NCBI GenBank assembly: GCA_022826515.1
Contig: JAJDUT010000006.1
Span: 1 to 29,297, forward strand
Length of the DNA stretch: 29,297 nt
Source of the DNA: Candidatus Latescibacterota bacterium
Lineage (GTDB): Bacteria > Latescibacterota > UBA2968 > UBA8231
Reading direction: 5' to 3'
Below the pieces are notes generated by a model, which did no database searches, had not been told where the DNA came from, and saw only the letters and a program-made list of their open reading frames with translations. Positions 6,514 to 13,779 of the stretch are shown here, piece by piece. Within the stretch, counting starts at the first letter, position 1. Every line of letters begins with the position of its first letter. Position numbers and translations under genes: made by a program.

Positions 6514-6541
6514 GTAGGGGCGATTCGCGAATCGCCCCTAC
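6514..6541. repeat. 28-bp perfect palindrome, dispersed-repeat family
   Basis: The left arm GTAGGGGCGATTCG is followed directly by its own reverse complement. It lies between the 3' end of the aldo/keto reductase and the start of the regulator. A related palindrome with compensated changes is at 29047-29068, so this is a repeat family with a conserved arm. Confidence 0.85.
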
Positions 6542-6543
6542 CC

Positions 6544-7566
6544 CTACGATGGCGTCGGCGCGTCTTCCCGCAACAGTCCTTCCGCCTTTAGCTCGGCCCA
6601 CAGGTCTGTTGGTATTTCGTGCTGAAACCACTGGGCGTTGGTCTCGATGTGCGCCGGTGTCTGCGCCCCTGGGATGATCGCTGCGACGAGGGGGTTCCCG
6701 AGCGGGAACTGCATGGCGGCGGCAGGCAAGGGTACGTCGTGTCGCTGGCAGATGGCTTGGATGCGGCGGGTCTTTGCGAGGATTGCGGGCGAGGCGGTGT
6801 CATAGGCGTAGCGGGCACCTTCGACCGGGCCGGTGGCGAGGATGCCGGAGGCGAAAACCGCGCCGATGACGATGCGCATGTCGCGCTCCTCGCAGAGCGA
6901 GAATTCCTCGTCGAGGGAGTCCTGGTCCAAGAGCGTGTAGGGCATGGCGACGATGCAGAAGTCGAGGTCGGCCGCGTCGAGCAGGCGCGGCATGGCTCCC
7001 ATGCGGTTGAGGCCGGCGCCGACGGCCTTGACTAGCCCCTGCGAGCGCAGCTCGTCGAGGGCGCGCCAGCCGCTGGTGATTAGGCGGTTGACGTGGGCGG
7101 AGAAGCGCTGCTCGCTGTCGTGGAAAAAGCTGTCGAGGTCGTGGATTAGGAGCAGGTCAATGGAGTTGAGGCCCAACCGCTGCAAGCTGTCTTCCCACGA
7201 GCGCATGATGCCGTCGTACCCGTAGTCGAAGCGGAAATCAAAGGGCAGGCCGCCGATCCAGAAGCCCTTCTCGAAAGAATCGAGGTCGCGGGTGGCCGTG
7301 AGCACTCGGCCGACCTTGGTTGAGAGCACGAAGTCCTTGCGCTGCTGCTGGCGGAGAAAGTGGCCGAGGCGGTGTTCGCTTTTGCCGTAACCGTAGAACG
7401 GAGCAGTGTCGTAGTAGCGGATGCCAGCGTCCCAGGCCGCTTGCAGGGTGTCTTGGGCTTGGGATTCGCTGACCGGGTCGAACAGCTCGCCCAAAGGCGC
7501 GCCGCCAAAGCCGAGTGTGCTTAGCTCGACGCCGGTGCGCAAAGCGCGCGTGGGGATCGTGGACAT
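6544..7566 (-). CDS. Aldo/keto reductase (aldose/L-fucose dehydrogenase-like), 340 aa
   Basis: This is a cytosolic NAD(P)-dependent oxidoreductase of the (alpha/beta)8 aldo/keto reductase superfamily. The catalytic tetrad is visible: D53 and Y58 (YYDTAPFYGYGKSE), K84 (STKVG) and H142 (LLIHD). The N-terminal LGFGGAPLG is typical. The overall form is closest to D-threo-aldose 1-dehydrogenase, L-fucose dehydrogenase or pyridoxal dehydrogenase relatives, so oxidation of a free sugar to its lactone is plausible. The substrate cannot be read from sequence. The start at 7566 has only a weak purine-rich leader (AGAGAAAG). The gene stands alone between a TA module and the regulator, 37 bp after the PIN toxin gene. 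Confidence 0.88.
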   Translation of the reverse strand: MSTIPTRALRTGVELSTLGFGGAPLGELFDPVSESQAQDTLQAAWDAGIRYYDTAPFYGYGKSEHRLGHFLRQQQRKDFVLSTKVGRVLTATRDLDSFEKGFWIGGLPFDFRFDYGYDGIMRSWEDSLQRLGLNSIDLLLIHDLDSFFHDSEQRFSAHVNRLITSGWRALDELRSQGLVKAVGAGLNRMGAMPRLLDAADLDFCIVAMPYTLLDQDSLDEEFSLCEERDMRIVIGAVFASGILATGPVEGARYAYDTASPAILAKTRRIQAICQRHDVPLPAAAMQFPLGNPLVAAIIPGAQTPAHIETNAQWFQHEIPTDLWAELKAEGLLREDAPTPS

Positions 7567-7603
7567 GGGGCTTTCTCTTTCTCTGGACGATTCCAGGCTT
7601 CAG

Positions 7604-8110
7604 TTAGGTTGGGGATATTGCGGCGAGAAGCGCGTCATAGATTTTCCGATTGATGCGTCCTGCCTGAAGTAACTCATTGAGTTTATTCTGTGCGTCTGTC
7701 GCCGAGATGACCTTCTGCCGAAACGCCGCGATGATCTGCCCGGCAATGCCTGATATCTGTACTCCCACACTCTGTGCAACACGGCGTCCAACCGTTTCCT
7801 CGATGAGGAGGGGCAAATGTAATTCAAGCGCAAGTTGTATTGCTTGTGTCTCTCCATCGTGTAACCGTTCCGCTTCTGGCAGAGCGGGTAGATTTGACAC
7901 CGGGCGAACCTCAATGAGGTCAGTAATGTTGTGGTACTGCAAGTAATCCTGTGGGTTCGCAAATAGTCCTTCTGCCACTTCTTCGAGCACCGCCGGGGGA
8001 ATGATCAGCTTGTCATACAGGCAATGGATGAAGTCATACCCGTGATTGAGCTTCTCCAACGAGATCAGCGGTCCGGTATTGCTCACAATCTGCCGCACGG
8101 TCCTCCTCAT
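7604..8110 (-). CDS. PIN-domain toxin, DUF3368-like, 168 aa
   Basis: This is a predicted ribonuclease toxin of the PIN superfamily. The N-terminus VSNTGPLISLEKL matches the DUF3368 opening, followed by PPAVLEEV, a central DGETQAIQLALE (about 85-96) and LLIEETVGRRVAQ. In most relatives the last of these is LLxDDxxAR, so the acidic pair is Glu-Glu here. The gene overlaps the UPF0175 antitoxin stop by 4 bp (ATGA), which indicates translational coupling. The likely role is a type II TA pair in which the toxin cleaves RNA when free of its partner. Full length. Confidence 0.85.
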   Translation of the reverse strand: MRRTVRQIVSNTGPLISLEKLNHGYDFIHCLYDKLIIPPAVLEEVAEGLFANPQDYLQYHNITDLIEVRPVSNLPALPEAERLHDGETQAIQLALELHLPLLIEETVGRRVAQSVGVQISGIAGQIIAAFRQKVISATDAQNKLNELLQAGRINRKIYDALLAAISPT

Positions 8111-8337
8111 GCGTGCAGTTCTATATTAATAGTCTCTGGCGTATCGACCAGTATAGAAAACCCGAACTGTGGCAGCAGTTCCTCGAACGCACGGCGGGAG
8201 ATCCCGAGCGTGAGGCAGGCTTCTTTCTCGGAGACTTTTCCCGCATGGTAAAGTGTTGCCAGCAAGGCTTCCTTGAGATACGCTTGGTCGAGATGAACGA
8301 AAGTAGCTGTATCAGGTAAATCTACAAAGATTTTCAT
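8107..8337 (-). CDS. UPF0175-family antitoxin, 76 aa
   Basis: This is a small HTH-type protein that usually precedes DUF3368 PIN toxins. LDQAYLKEALLATLYHAGKV and then EACLTLGISRRAFEELLPQFG give the UPF0175 helix-turn-helix pattern. The chosen ATG at 8337 gives a product of normal family length. The frame stays open upstream to 8565, but that extension is an out-of-frame reading of the duplicated gene fragment at 8406-8551 and is not real. It should neutralise the PIN protein and may repress the operon. Its stop overlaps the toxin start. Confidence 0.85.
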   Translation of the reverse strand: MKIFVDLPDTATFVHLDQAYLKEALLATLYHAGKVSEKEACLTLGISRRAFEELLPQFGFSILVDTPETINIELHA

Positions 8338-8405
8338 ACTGGGCCTCACATTCGCGCTGGTATGGATGGTCTCTAGAAGCTGATTGACGAGAAAACCTCG
8401 GGCAA

Positions 8406-8551
8406 CGCTGACTAGAAGCGGCCGTGATGCGATTCGGCTGGCGCTTGGTACTCCACCTTGAGGTGGGGTGTTTTGAGCCGCTCGTGGCCCTTCACTTTGG
8501 AGGTCAGGCAGCGTTCGAGCGCACCGCTGACGATGAGGGTGCGCTCGGCGG
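8406..8551. repeat. 146-bp direct repeat, copy A
   Basis: It is collinear with 9158-9303 without gaps. I count about nine mismatches, or roughly 94% identity. It duplicates the 3' end of the gene at 9164-10345. Confidence 0.9.
8412..8551 (-). pseudogene. Duplicated 3' fragment of the 393-aa unnamed gene
   Basis: On the minus strand it encodes AERTLIVSGALERCLTSKVK and continues to HHGRF and a stop, nearly the same as the last 45 or so residues of the gene at 9164-10345. Upstream of Ala the sequence is unrelated, so this is a broken C-terminal remnant. It lies between two TA modules. Most mismatches between the copies are silent or conservative. Confidence 0.88.
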
Positions 8552-8589
8552 ATAAAGCATTGCAAAAGCTGGCCAGACGATATACCAAT

Positions 8590-8853
8590 TCAGTTTGTCG
8601 TAACTGAGTCACGTATGCGCTCGACTAAAAGGACATTTACTAAGGTTTCAACCGACACGCCTTGTGCATGGGCATTCTGCATGAGTTCTGCCGCTATCTC
8701 AGGGAGAATAGCAACGCGAATCGCTCGCTTGTGCGGCGTATCAAAGCGAAACCATTCCCCATCGTCTTCCATGAAATCAGCGGTATCTAGATTATCCCAA
8801 AATGCCGCTTCCTCTTCACGGCTCTTGAATTCTGGGACGTGTAATTTTTTCAT
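8590..8853 (-). CDS. CopG/BrnA-like antitoxin, 87 aa
   Basis: The product opens MKKLHVPEFKSREEEAAFWD, which is the E-E-x-x-F-W-D signature of CopG-type antitoxins (PF12441). It continues with an acidic stretch and ends with a short ribbon-helix-helix-like region (KRAIRVAILPEIAAELMQNA, followed by GVSVETLVNVLL). Its ATG overlaps the stop of the upstream BrnT-like gene by 4 bp (ATGA). The toxin-then-antitoxin order is that of brnTA operons. It should bind the toxin and autorepress. Confidence 0.85.
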   Translation of the reverse strand: MKKLHVPEFKSREEEAAFWDNLDTADFMEDDGEWFRFDTPHKRAIRVAILPEIAAELMQNAHAQGVSVETLVNVLLVERIRDSVTTN

Positions 8854-9122
8854 TTTCTCAGCCTCCTAAAGTTTCGCTTCTCACGGTCAGTCATACTCCG
8901 GGCAGTGATAGGCTCATAGACAGTGTCTTGGATATGCTCTAATACGACAAACAAGTACCGCCCGTCTGCTGTCTGCCCATAGAGAAGATAGCGATTGCGT
9001 CCTTGACGGCGAGCTAAGTGAAATGGGTATTCGCAAACTTCCCATACTTCATCTGGTTCTACATCGTGCTGAGCAATATGGTCAATTCGATAGTCGTCCC
9101 AATCCAATCTGCTGATGTACAT
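8850..9122 (-). CDS. BrnT-like toxin, 90 aa
   Basis: This small basic protein has the BrnT-like plan: LDWDDYRIDHIAQHDVEPDE near the N-terminus, then GRNRYLLYGQTADGRYLFVV and a C-terminal ITARSMTDREKRNFRR, matching the family's SAR-x-M-x-x-x-E-R ending. BrnT toxins are RelE-fold ribonucleases. The start at 9122 has a weak ribosome binding site (GGGTGAAAC). With the gene downstream it makes a complete TA pair. The pair lies precisely between the two copies of the 146-bp repeat. Confidence 0.8.
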   Translation of the reverse strand: MYISRLDWDDYRIDHIAQHDVEPDEVWEVCEYPFHLARRQGRNRYLLYGQTADGRYLFVVLEHIQDTVYEPITARSMTDREKRNFRRLRK

Positions 9123-9157
9123 GTTTCACCCGAACCAATTTCTATACTATCTGATTT

Positions 9158-9303
9158 CGCTGACTAGAAGCGGCCGTGATGCGATTCGGCTGGCGCTTGG
9201 TATTCCACTTTGAGGTGGGGTGTTTCGAGCAGTTTGTGGCCCTTCACTTTGGAGGTCAGGCAGCTTTCGAGCGCGCCGCTGACGATTAGGGTGCGCTCGG
9301 CGG
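9158..9303. repeat. 146-bp direct repeat, copy B
   Basis: This is the parental copy: the 3' end of the intact 393-residue gene plus 6 bp beyond its stop. See copy A at 8406-8551. Confidence 0.9.
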
Positions 9304-10345
9304 GAAAGGGCGCACGGCCGGTCTCGATCATTTCCCAGATCTTGGCCACCAGACAGGCCGAGTACGTGACGTTGGGCGTCGGCGGCAAGAAAAACTGGGT
9401 CGAGATAGGATCGTCCTCGCCAGCGAGCTTGCAGGCGAAGCAGTAGTCGCGGATGGCACCGTTGAGCATCAGGAGGGTCGTCTTGAGGCCGTCGTTGTGC
9501 TCGATGAAGTACGCGGCTGGCTCTTTGACGAGCCGGGGTAGCTCGCCGTTGCCGAGCAGGTCTTGGGTGCGGCCGTCCTCGTCGGTTTTGCCACAAGGAG
9601 AGTCGCTACGCGAGAGGGCGGAGTCGAGCAGTCTTAGTGAATAGCGGCCGTCCTCACCCGCTTTCCACACGGCGTCTCCTTCGATCAATTGCACGGATTT
9701 GACGCCAGTCTCGCCGCCCGAGCGCCGCTCGATCATGCACTGCATGGCCTCTAGCGCGTGGTAGTCCATTGGGTCGGAGCCGCCGACGCCGACCATCAGC
9801 GCCTCTTCGATCTGGCAGCCCAAGGGCAGCTCGACATCGGGCAGCCGCCAAGTGACCGGCAGCGACGAACCGGCGAGGATTGGGAAGCCGAGCCGGTGGC
9901 CATCGTCGACCATTTCTCGCGCTTTGGCAAAGCTGTAGGAGAGGTGCTTGTCGTTGTAAACTGGTACAGAACGACCGTCTTCTTCAAAGACCTTAACGCA
10001 TTCTTTGAAGAATTCGTAGCGCGGGTACAGAACTTGTCCCTTGTCGTTTCTGGGGTACTCGCCGTGCTCGCCGATGATCAGCACGGCGTCGCAAGCCAGT
10101 TCGTCGCCGCCGCAGCGCAGGGCCTCGGCAATGGTGGGGTACACGGCGAAGCCGAATTCGCGCGCTCGGTCTTGGCTTTGGTCGCCTTCGGGCTGCTGAT
10201 CGACGTAGAGCGAGACGATTTTGCAGTCGGGGCGGTGCCAGCGGCCGCCGTAGGGATAGCCGACTACGAAGCGGTCGGCAAAGTGCTGGGCGTGCGAGAG
10301 GTAGCGATAGATGGTAGCGATGACGGCGATGCGTTTGGTGGCCAT
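9164..10345 (-). CDS. Unnamed conserved protein A, 393 aa (tandem paralogue of the next gene)
   Basis: I do not recognise a named family. There is no signal peptide or membrane segment. The N-terminus (KRIAVIATIYRYLSHAQHFA) looks like a Rossmann-type beta strand and turn. Blocks shared with the upstream paralogue are VSLYVDQ (44-50), EHG (93-95), LYPRYE (106-111), NDKHLS (131-136), AGSSLPVTWR (158-167) and GGETGVK (210-216). The many conserved His, Asp, Arg and Glu residues suggest an enzyme, possibly a nucleotide- or sugar-binding one resembling the Gfo/Idh/MocA group in layout, though no clear GxGxxG is present. The gene is 47 bp downstream of its paralogue, so the two are probably cotranscribed. 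Its 3' end has been duplicated at 8406-8551. Confidence 0.8.
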   Translation of the reverse strand: MATKRIAVIATIYRYLSHAQHFADRFVVGYPYGGRWHRPDCKIVSLYVDQQPEGDQSQDRAREFGFAVYPTIAEALRCGGDELACDAVLIIGEHGEYPRNDKGQVLYPRYEFFKECVKVFEEDGRSVPVYNDKHLSYSFAKAREMVDDGHRLGFPILAGSSLPVTWRLPDVELPLGCQIEEALMVGVGGSDPMDYHALEAMQCMIERRSGGETGVKSVQLIEGDAVWKAGEDGRYSLRLLDSALSRSDSPCGKTDEDGRTQDLLGNGELPRLVKEPAAYFIEHNDGLKTTLLMLNGAIRDYCFACKLAGEDDPISTQFFLPPTPNVTYSACLVAKIWEMIETGRAPFPAERTLIVSGALESCLTSKVKGHKLLETPHLKVEYQAPAESHHGRF

Positions 10346-10392
10346 GGGCGACGAAAGCTCCGGGGAAAGAGGCGAGGGGTCCTTAGGAGAAA

Positions 10393-11586
10393 CTAGGTCC
10401 TCCAGAAAGTGGATTCTTCGGTGGCTTGGTAGGCGGTGTTCAGATGGGGCGTTGCTATTTGGGCCTGATCTTGCTGAAGGCTATCGACGCCGGCGATGAC
10501 CAAACCCGAGGTGAGCAGGGTGCGTTCGACTGGATAGGTTGCTTTGCCGGTCAGGAACATCTGCTCAATGTTGTTGGCCAGCGGGCTGAAGAAATTGGCC
10601 AGCGTGGTGCGAGCCGGGGGCATGGGCAAGTACATCTGGGTCGAGAGCGGCTCGTCCTGTCCCGTGAGTCGAGCGGCGAAGTTGAAATCTTGGACTAATC
10701 CGTTCATCAGCATCATGGTTGAGAGGAGGCCATCGGCGTGCTCGTACTGGTAGGCGACGGGGCTCTCGACTAGGTGCTTGAGCTCGTCGATGGTGGGAAA
10801 GGGATTGTTGAACCCGGGTCTTGCCGGAGTGAGCGTGTGACTGCGGCAGAGGCAGGCTTCAAAAAGCTCGCGCGACCACACTCCCTCGGCGTGCGCCTGC
10901 CAGAAGGCATCGTCGCGGTAGGCTCGGAGCCATTTTACGCCGGTCTCGCCGCCCTTTCTGCGCTCGACCATGCACTGCAAGGTCTCCAAGCCGTGGAAGT
11001 CGTAGCTATCGACGCCGCCATAGCAGACGCAGACCGCTTCTTCGACCTCGGCATTGAGGGGCATGTCGAGCGAGGGGGTGCGCCAGGTAACGGGCAGCGA
11101 TGAGCCGGCCATAAAGGCGAAGTCGAGCTCTTGCGAGATATCGTACATCTCTTGGCACCAGTCCCAATTCCAAGAAAGATGCTTGTCGTTGAACACGGGC
11201 GCGCTCTTGCCGGTCGTGCGATAGACCGAGGCGATCTGTTTGAAAAGCTCGTAGCGCGGGTAGAGGTGCTGATCCTTTTCATTGCGTCCGTAGGTGCCGT
11301 GTTCGGCGATGAGCAGGACTCCGTCAACGGCCAAATCTGACCCGCCCAGCGTCAGAGCGTCGGCGACGGTGGGGTAGATCGCCATGTGGGGAAAGCGGGT
11401 CGCCCGATCTTGGCTCAGATCGCCTTCGGGACGCTGATCTACGTACAGCGAGACCAGATCCATGGGCGGGTGGTGGTGTCGGCTATTCCAGCCGTAGCCT
11501 TCAAGGAAGCGGTCGCAGATGTGCTGGGCGTGGGAGTACTTGCGGTACTCGGTGACGATACCGGCGATTTTGGGGCGGTCGGCCAT
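10393..11586 (-). CDS. Unnamed conserved protein B, 397 aa (tandem paralogue)
   Basis: This is the upstream member of a tandem pair with 9164-10345. It shares the same series of blocks: YSHAQHICDRF, VSLYVDQRPEGDLSQDRA, LYPRYELFK, FNDKHLS, AGSSLPVTWRTP, LETLQCMVERRKGGETGVK. Similarity is highest in the first 220 residues and weak in the C-terminal half, so the conserved N-terminal half probably holds the active site. There is no signal peptide or membrane segment. It starts 145 bp from the divergent sialidase-like gene, and the shared intergenic region could hold both promoters. Function unknown; co-localisation suggests carbohydrate metabolism. Confidence 0.8.
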   Translation of the reverse strand: MADRPKIAGIVTEYRKYSHAQHICDRFLEGYGWNSRHHHPPMDLVSLYVDQRPEGDLSQDRATRFPHMAIYPTVADALTLGGSDLAVDGVLLIAEHGTYGRNEKDQHLYPRYELFKQIASVYRTTGKSAPVFNDKHLSWNWDWCQEMYDISQELDFAFMAGSSLPVTWRTPSLDMPLNAEVEEAVCVCYGGVDSYDFHGLETLQCMVERRKGGETGVKWLRAYRDDAFWQAHAEGVWSRELFEACLCRSHTLTPARPGFNNPFPTIDELKHLVESPVAYQYEHADGLLSTMMLMNGLVQDFNFAARLTGQDEPLSTQMYLPMPPARTTLANFFSPLANNIEQMFLTGKATYPVERTLLTSGLVIAGVDSLQQDQAQIATPHLNTAYQATEESTFWRT

Positions 11587-11731
11587 GATGTTGGTCTCTC
11601 GACAGGAGGCGGTATTAGCGGATTTAGAGAGGGAAGGTAGGAGAAGGGAGTTGGGGGGGCAAGCTCAACTCAACGCCCATTCCAAGCACATCGTATATTG
11701 TCATGCACTCACCCAAAACCGAGAGGCAACC

Positions 11732-12979
11732 ATGCAGACGATCACGGTATCACGCAACGACGAGATCTACGAGGCATTCGCCGATGTGGCCCAAGCGGCC
11801 GACGGCACCTTGGTATGCACGTACCGCGAGAGCATGGGACACAGTTCGCGCCCCTTTTCGCGCGTAATCGTGCGTCGCAGCTTCGACCGCGGCCTGACTT
11901 GGAGCCCACGCCAAGTGGTGGTAGAGCGCACGGAGGAGGAAACCGCCCAAGGGCTGGGACGGCTCAATTGCTCGCGCATCGCCGCCTGCCGCGACGGGAC
12001 TTTGCTGCTCATCGTTGACTTGCTACTCAAGAATACCTTTGAAGAATACTTGGAGCCGGGCGTCTGCATGAACCTCCTGTTGCGTAGCCACGACAACGGG
12101 GCCACGTGGGAGGGGCCGGAGGAGACCGGTATGACTGAGGGCATTGTCCCCTCCATCAAGGAACTGTCCAACGGCGACCTAATCGTCGGCCTCACCGAGC
12201 AGTGGCCCGGCCAGCGAGGGACCGAGGATTTCGTCGAAGTGCAGACGTGCTATCTGTCCGCCGACCAGGGACGGACTTGGGAAGGGCCTTTCAAGGTGCC
12301 CAACCCCGAAGGTGCGTCCTGCACCGGGGGGCCTTGGCGCTTGAACGAGGGGGATTTCGCCGAAATGGACGACGGCACCTTGGTGCTCTACATGCGCGAG
12401 GACGGCGAGGGCCTGAGCGGCTGGAAGAGCTTTTCCGGCGACGGCGGCCGGACGTGGTCAACGCCGGTGCGCACTCACATGATGCGCTGTCTGGGCCGCC
12501 CCTCGGTTGGCCGCCTGCGCTCGGGGGAGGTGGCCATTACCTATCGGGTTGCCTGCGGTCTTTCTACGTCCTTGGGGCTCTATGTGGAGACTGCGGCGGA
12601 GGCTTTGCGCGGCTCACCTGCCCGGGCGGGTGCTTCAGCCGACCCAGAGCAATCTCAGGGCGACACTGAGGCCCGCTTCGCCTTTTTGGACAACGACCGC
12701 GCCCTGTCCGCCGACAGCGGCTATTCGGGCTGGGTGCAACTACCCGACGGGACGCTCTACGTAGTCAATTACATCACCGATGACGCGCCCCGTGCCCACA
12801 TTCGCGGCTATGTAGTGGGCCGCGAGGACTGGTATCTCTTTCCCGAGGGGGCGATCCGCGCCAACCACCCCTTGTCGAACAATCCCCACTACTACGACAA
12901 GGCCCAGCAAATGGCCCTTGAACAGCAACGCTGGGTTGACGAGCAAGATTGGTCGCGCCGCGTGCCGACGCAGAAATAG
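11732..12979 (+). CDS. Sialidase-like six-bladed propeller protein (BNR/Asp-box), 415 aa
   Basis: Four Asp-box repeats of the form S-x-D-x-G-x-T-W are seen: SFDRGLTW (50-57), SHDNGATW (119-126), SADQGRTW (176-183) and SGDGGRTW (235-242). These mark the sialidase/neuraminidase propeller. The N-terminal TYRES supplies an early Arg. The likely role is glycosidase or sugar-binding propeller, but many such proteins are not true sialidases and I cannot assign the catalytic Tyr/Glu pair with confidence. There is no signal peptide, so it is probably cytosolic. A Ser/Ala/Glu-rich insertion (about 290-310) is likely a surface loop. I chose the ATG at 11732 because GAGAGG precedes it. An upstream extension to 11519 would overlap the divergent gene. 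Confidence 0.82.
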   Translation: MQTITVSRNDEIYEAFADVAQAADGTLVCTYRESMGHSSRPFSRVIVRRSFDRGLTWSPRQVVVERTEEETAQGLGRLNCSRIAACRDGTLLLIVDLLLKNTFEEYLEPGVCMNLLLRSHDNGATWEGPEETGMTEGIVPSIKELSNGDLIVGLTEQWPGQRGTEDFVEVQTCYLSADQGRTWEGPFKVPNPEGASCTGGPWRLNEGDFAEMDDGTLVLYMREDGEGLSGWKSFSGDGGRTWSTPVRTHMMRCLGRPSVGRLRSGEVAITYRVACGLSTSLGLYVETAAEALRGSPARAGASADPEQSQGDTEARFAFLDNDRALSADSGYSGWVQLPDGTLYVVNYITDDAPRAHIRGYVVGREDWYLFPEGAIRANHPLSNNPHYYDKAQQMALEQQRWVDEQDWSRRVPTQK

Positions 12980-12993
12980 AGGGACGACACAAC

Positions 12994-13404
12994 CTATGTT
13001 ATACCCTTCAAACTCGTTAGTATCTCCTCTTTGACCCGTTCGGCTAGGGCGACTGCACATTCCGCTCGTTTTTGCGAAACCACCTCGAACTCTTCAGGAT
13101 AGCGCATGTCCACTCCGTATGGTGTCAAGACATCGGCCTTCTCCAAGCGTTCCGCCAACGCAGCATCTCGACGCGCTACTAATTGCCGCAATCGTCCAAT
13201 ATCGTGAGTTTTGGGAAACTCAATCTGATGGCGCACCAGAAACGCTTTAATATATTTCTCGGCCGCTTGTTGGGCGTGGAATCCACCCGTGAAATAGTCT
13301 TCCAATTCGCCCGTACAAAGGAGCTTTGCCGCTTGAAGATCCGAGCTGGCCTTTTTTAGCCACTGTTGCACAAAATCTTCTACCACTTGCTCAGGCTGTC
13401 TCAT
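12994..13404 (-). CDS. HEPN-domain protein (MNT-HEPN pair), 136 aa
   Basis: FHAQQAAEKYIKAFL (42-56) and KTHDIGRL (66-72) are the HEPN helical signature, and TPYGVDMRYPEEF is typical of the longer HEPN form. The start at 13404 overlaps the end of the nucleotidyltransferase gene by 14 bp. In MNT-HEPN (HepT/MntA-type) systems the HEPN protein is usually the ribonuclease toxin, controlled by the nucleotidyltransferase. Here the only histidines are at 43, 59 and 67, and none follows an Arg at the spacing of the R-x4-6-H ribonuclease motif. This member may be catalytically dead or use another mechanism. It is convergent with the sialidase-like gene, 14 bp apart. Confidence 0.83.
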   Translation of the reverse strand: MRQPEQVVEDFVQQWLKKASSDLQAAKLLCTGELEDYFTGGFHAQQAAEKYIKAFLVRHQIEFPKTHDIGRLRQLVARRDAALAERLEKADVLTPYGVDMRYPEEFEVVSQKRAECAVALAERVKEEILTSLKGIT

Positions 13405-13723
13405 GTAAGACCACCCCGTACTTATGCGCCGGAAAGGCCAAGCCCCCGATGACGTTTTTGGTTTCCTCGAACTCTCCCTCTCCCATGACCCACACATCCA
13501 CTGCATAGGGTACGCCCGCTAAGGACGCCCGCAGTCGCCGCCGCTCGTCGTGCTTAACTACCGGGTCGGCTTCCACTACCAGCACATCGAAATCACTATC
13601 GGGGCGAGCAGTTCCCTGCGCCCGCGACCCATACAGGATGATCTTGCGTATGGATTGACCTGTTCCAGTGAGAATCCGGTTCTTCAAGAGCAAACCGACT
13701 TGGAGGTCTTGTTCGGCAACCAT
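13391..13723 (-). CDS. Minimal nucleotidyltransferase (MNT), 110 aa
   Basis: This is a MNT-type nucleotidyltransferase. G32-S33 with D44-x-D46 (YGSRAQGTARPDSDFDVLVV) is the polymerase-beta-type active site, and D76 (VDVWVM) is a fitting third acid. Partner MNTs in known systems add AMP to a Tyr on the HEPN toxin and so act as antitoxins. The order MNT then HEPN, with a 14-bp overlap, supports a coupled pair. It starts 56 bp after the PHP gene and has AGGAG upstream of the ATG. Confidence 0.88.
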   Translation of the reverse strand: MVAEQDLQVGLLLKNRILTGTGQSIRKIILYGSRAQGTARPDSDFDVLVVEADPVVKHDERRRLRASLAGVPYAVDVWVMGEGEFEETKNVIGGLAFPAHKYGVVLHETA

Positions 13724-13779
13724 CTCCTTCTCCTAAGTTCTTTCCTCAATTTTTCTTCACGACGCAGAAATAGACTCTA

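Noticed and set aside
8338..8565. N-terminal extension of the UPF0175 antitoxin frame
   Set aside because: It is an out-of-frame reading of the 146-bp repeat; the same peptide appears antisense to no function at 9164-9303. The ATG at 8337 gives the normal family length.
9758..10396. 212-residue plus-strand ORF antisense to the unnamed gene pair
   Set aside because: It is a shadow of the minus-strand coding frame. Composition is Val/Ala/Gly-rich with no motif, and the minus frame is conserved with its paralogue.
11519..11731. Longer start for the sialidase-like protein
   Set aside because: It overlaps the 5' end of the divergent unnamed gene. The ATG at 11732 has a ribosome binding site and matches the start of the propeller.
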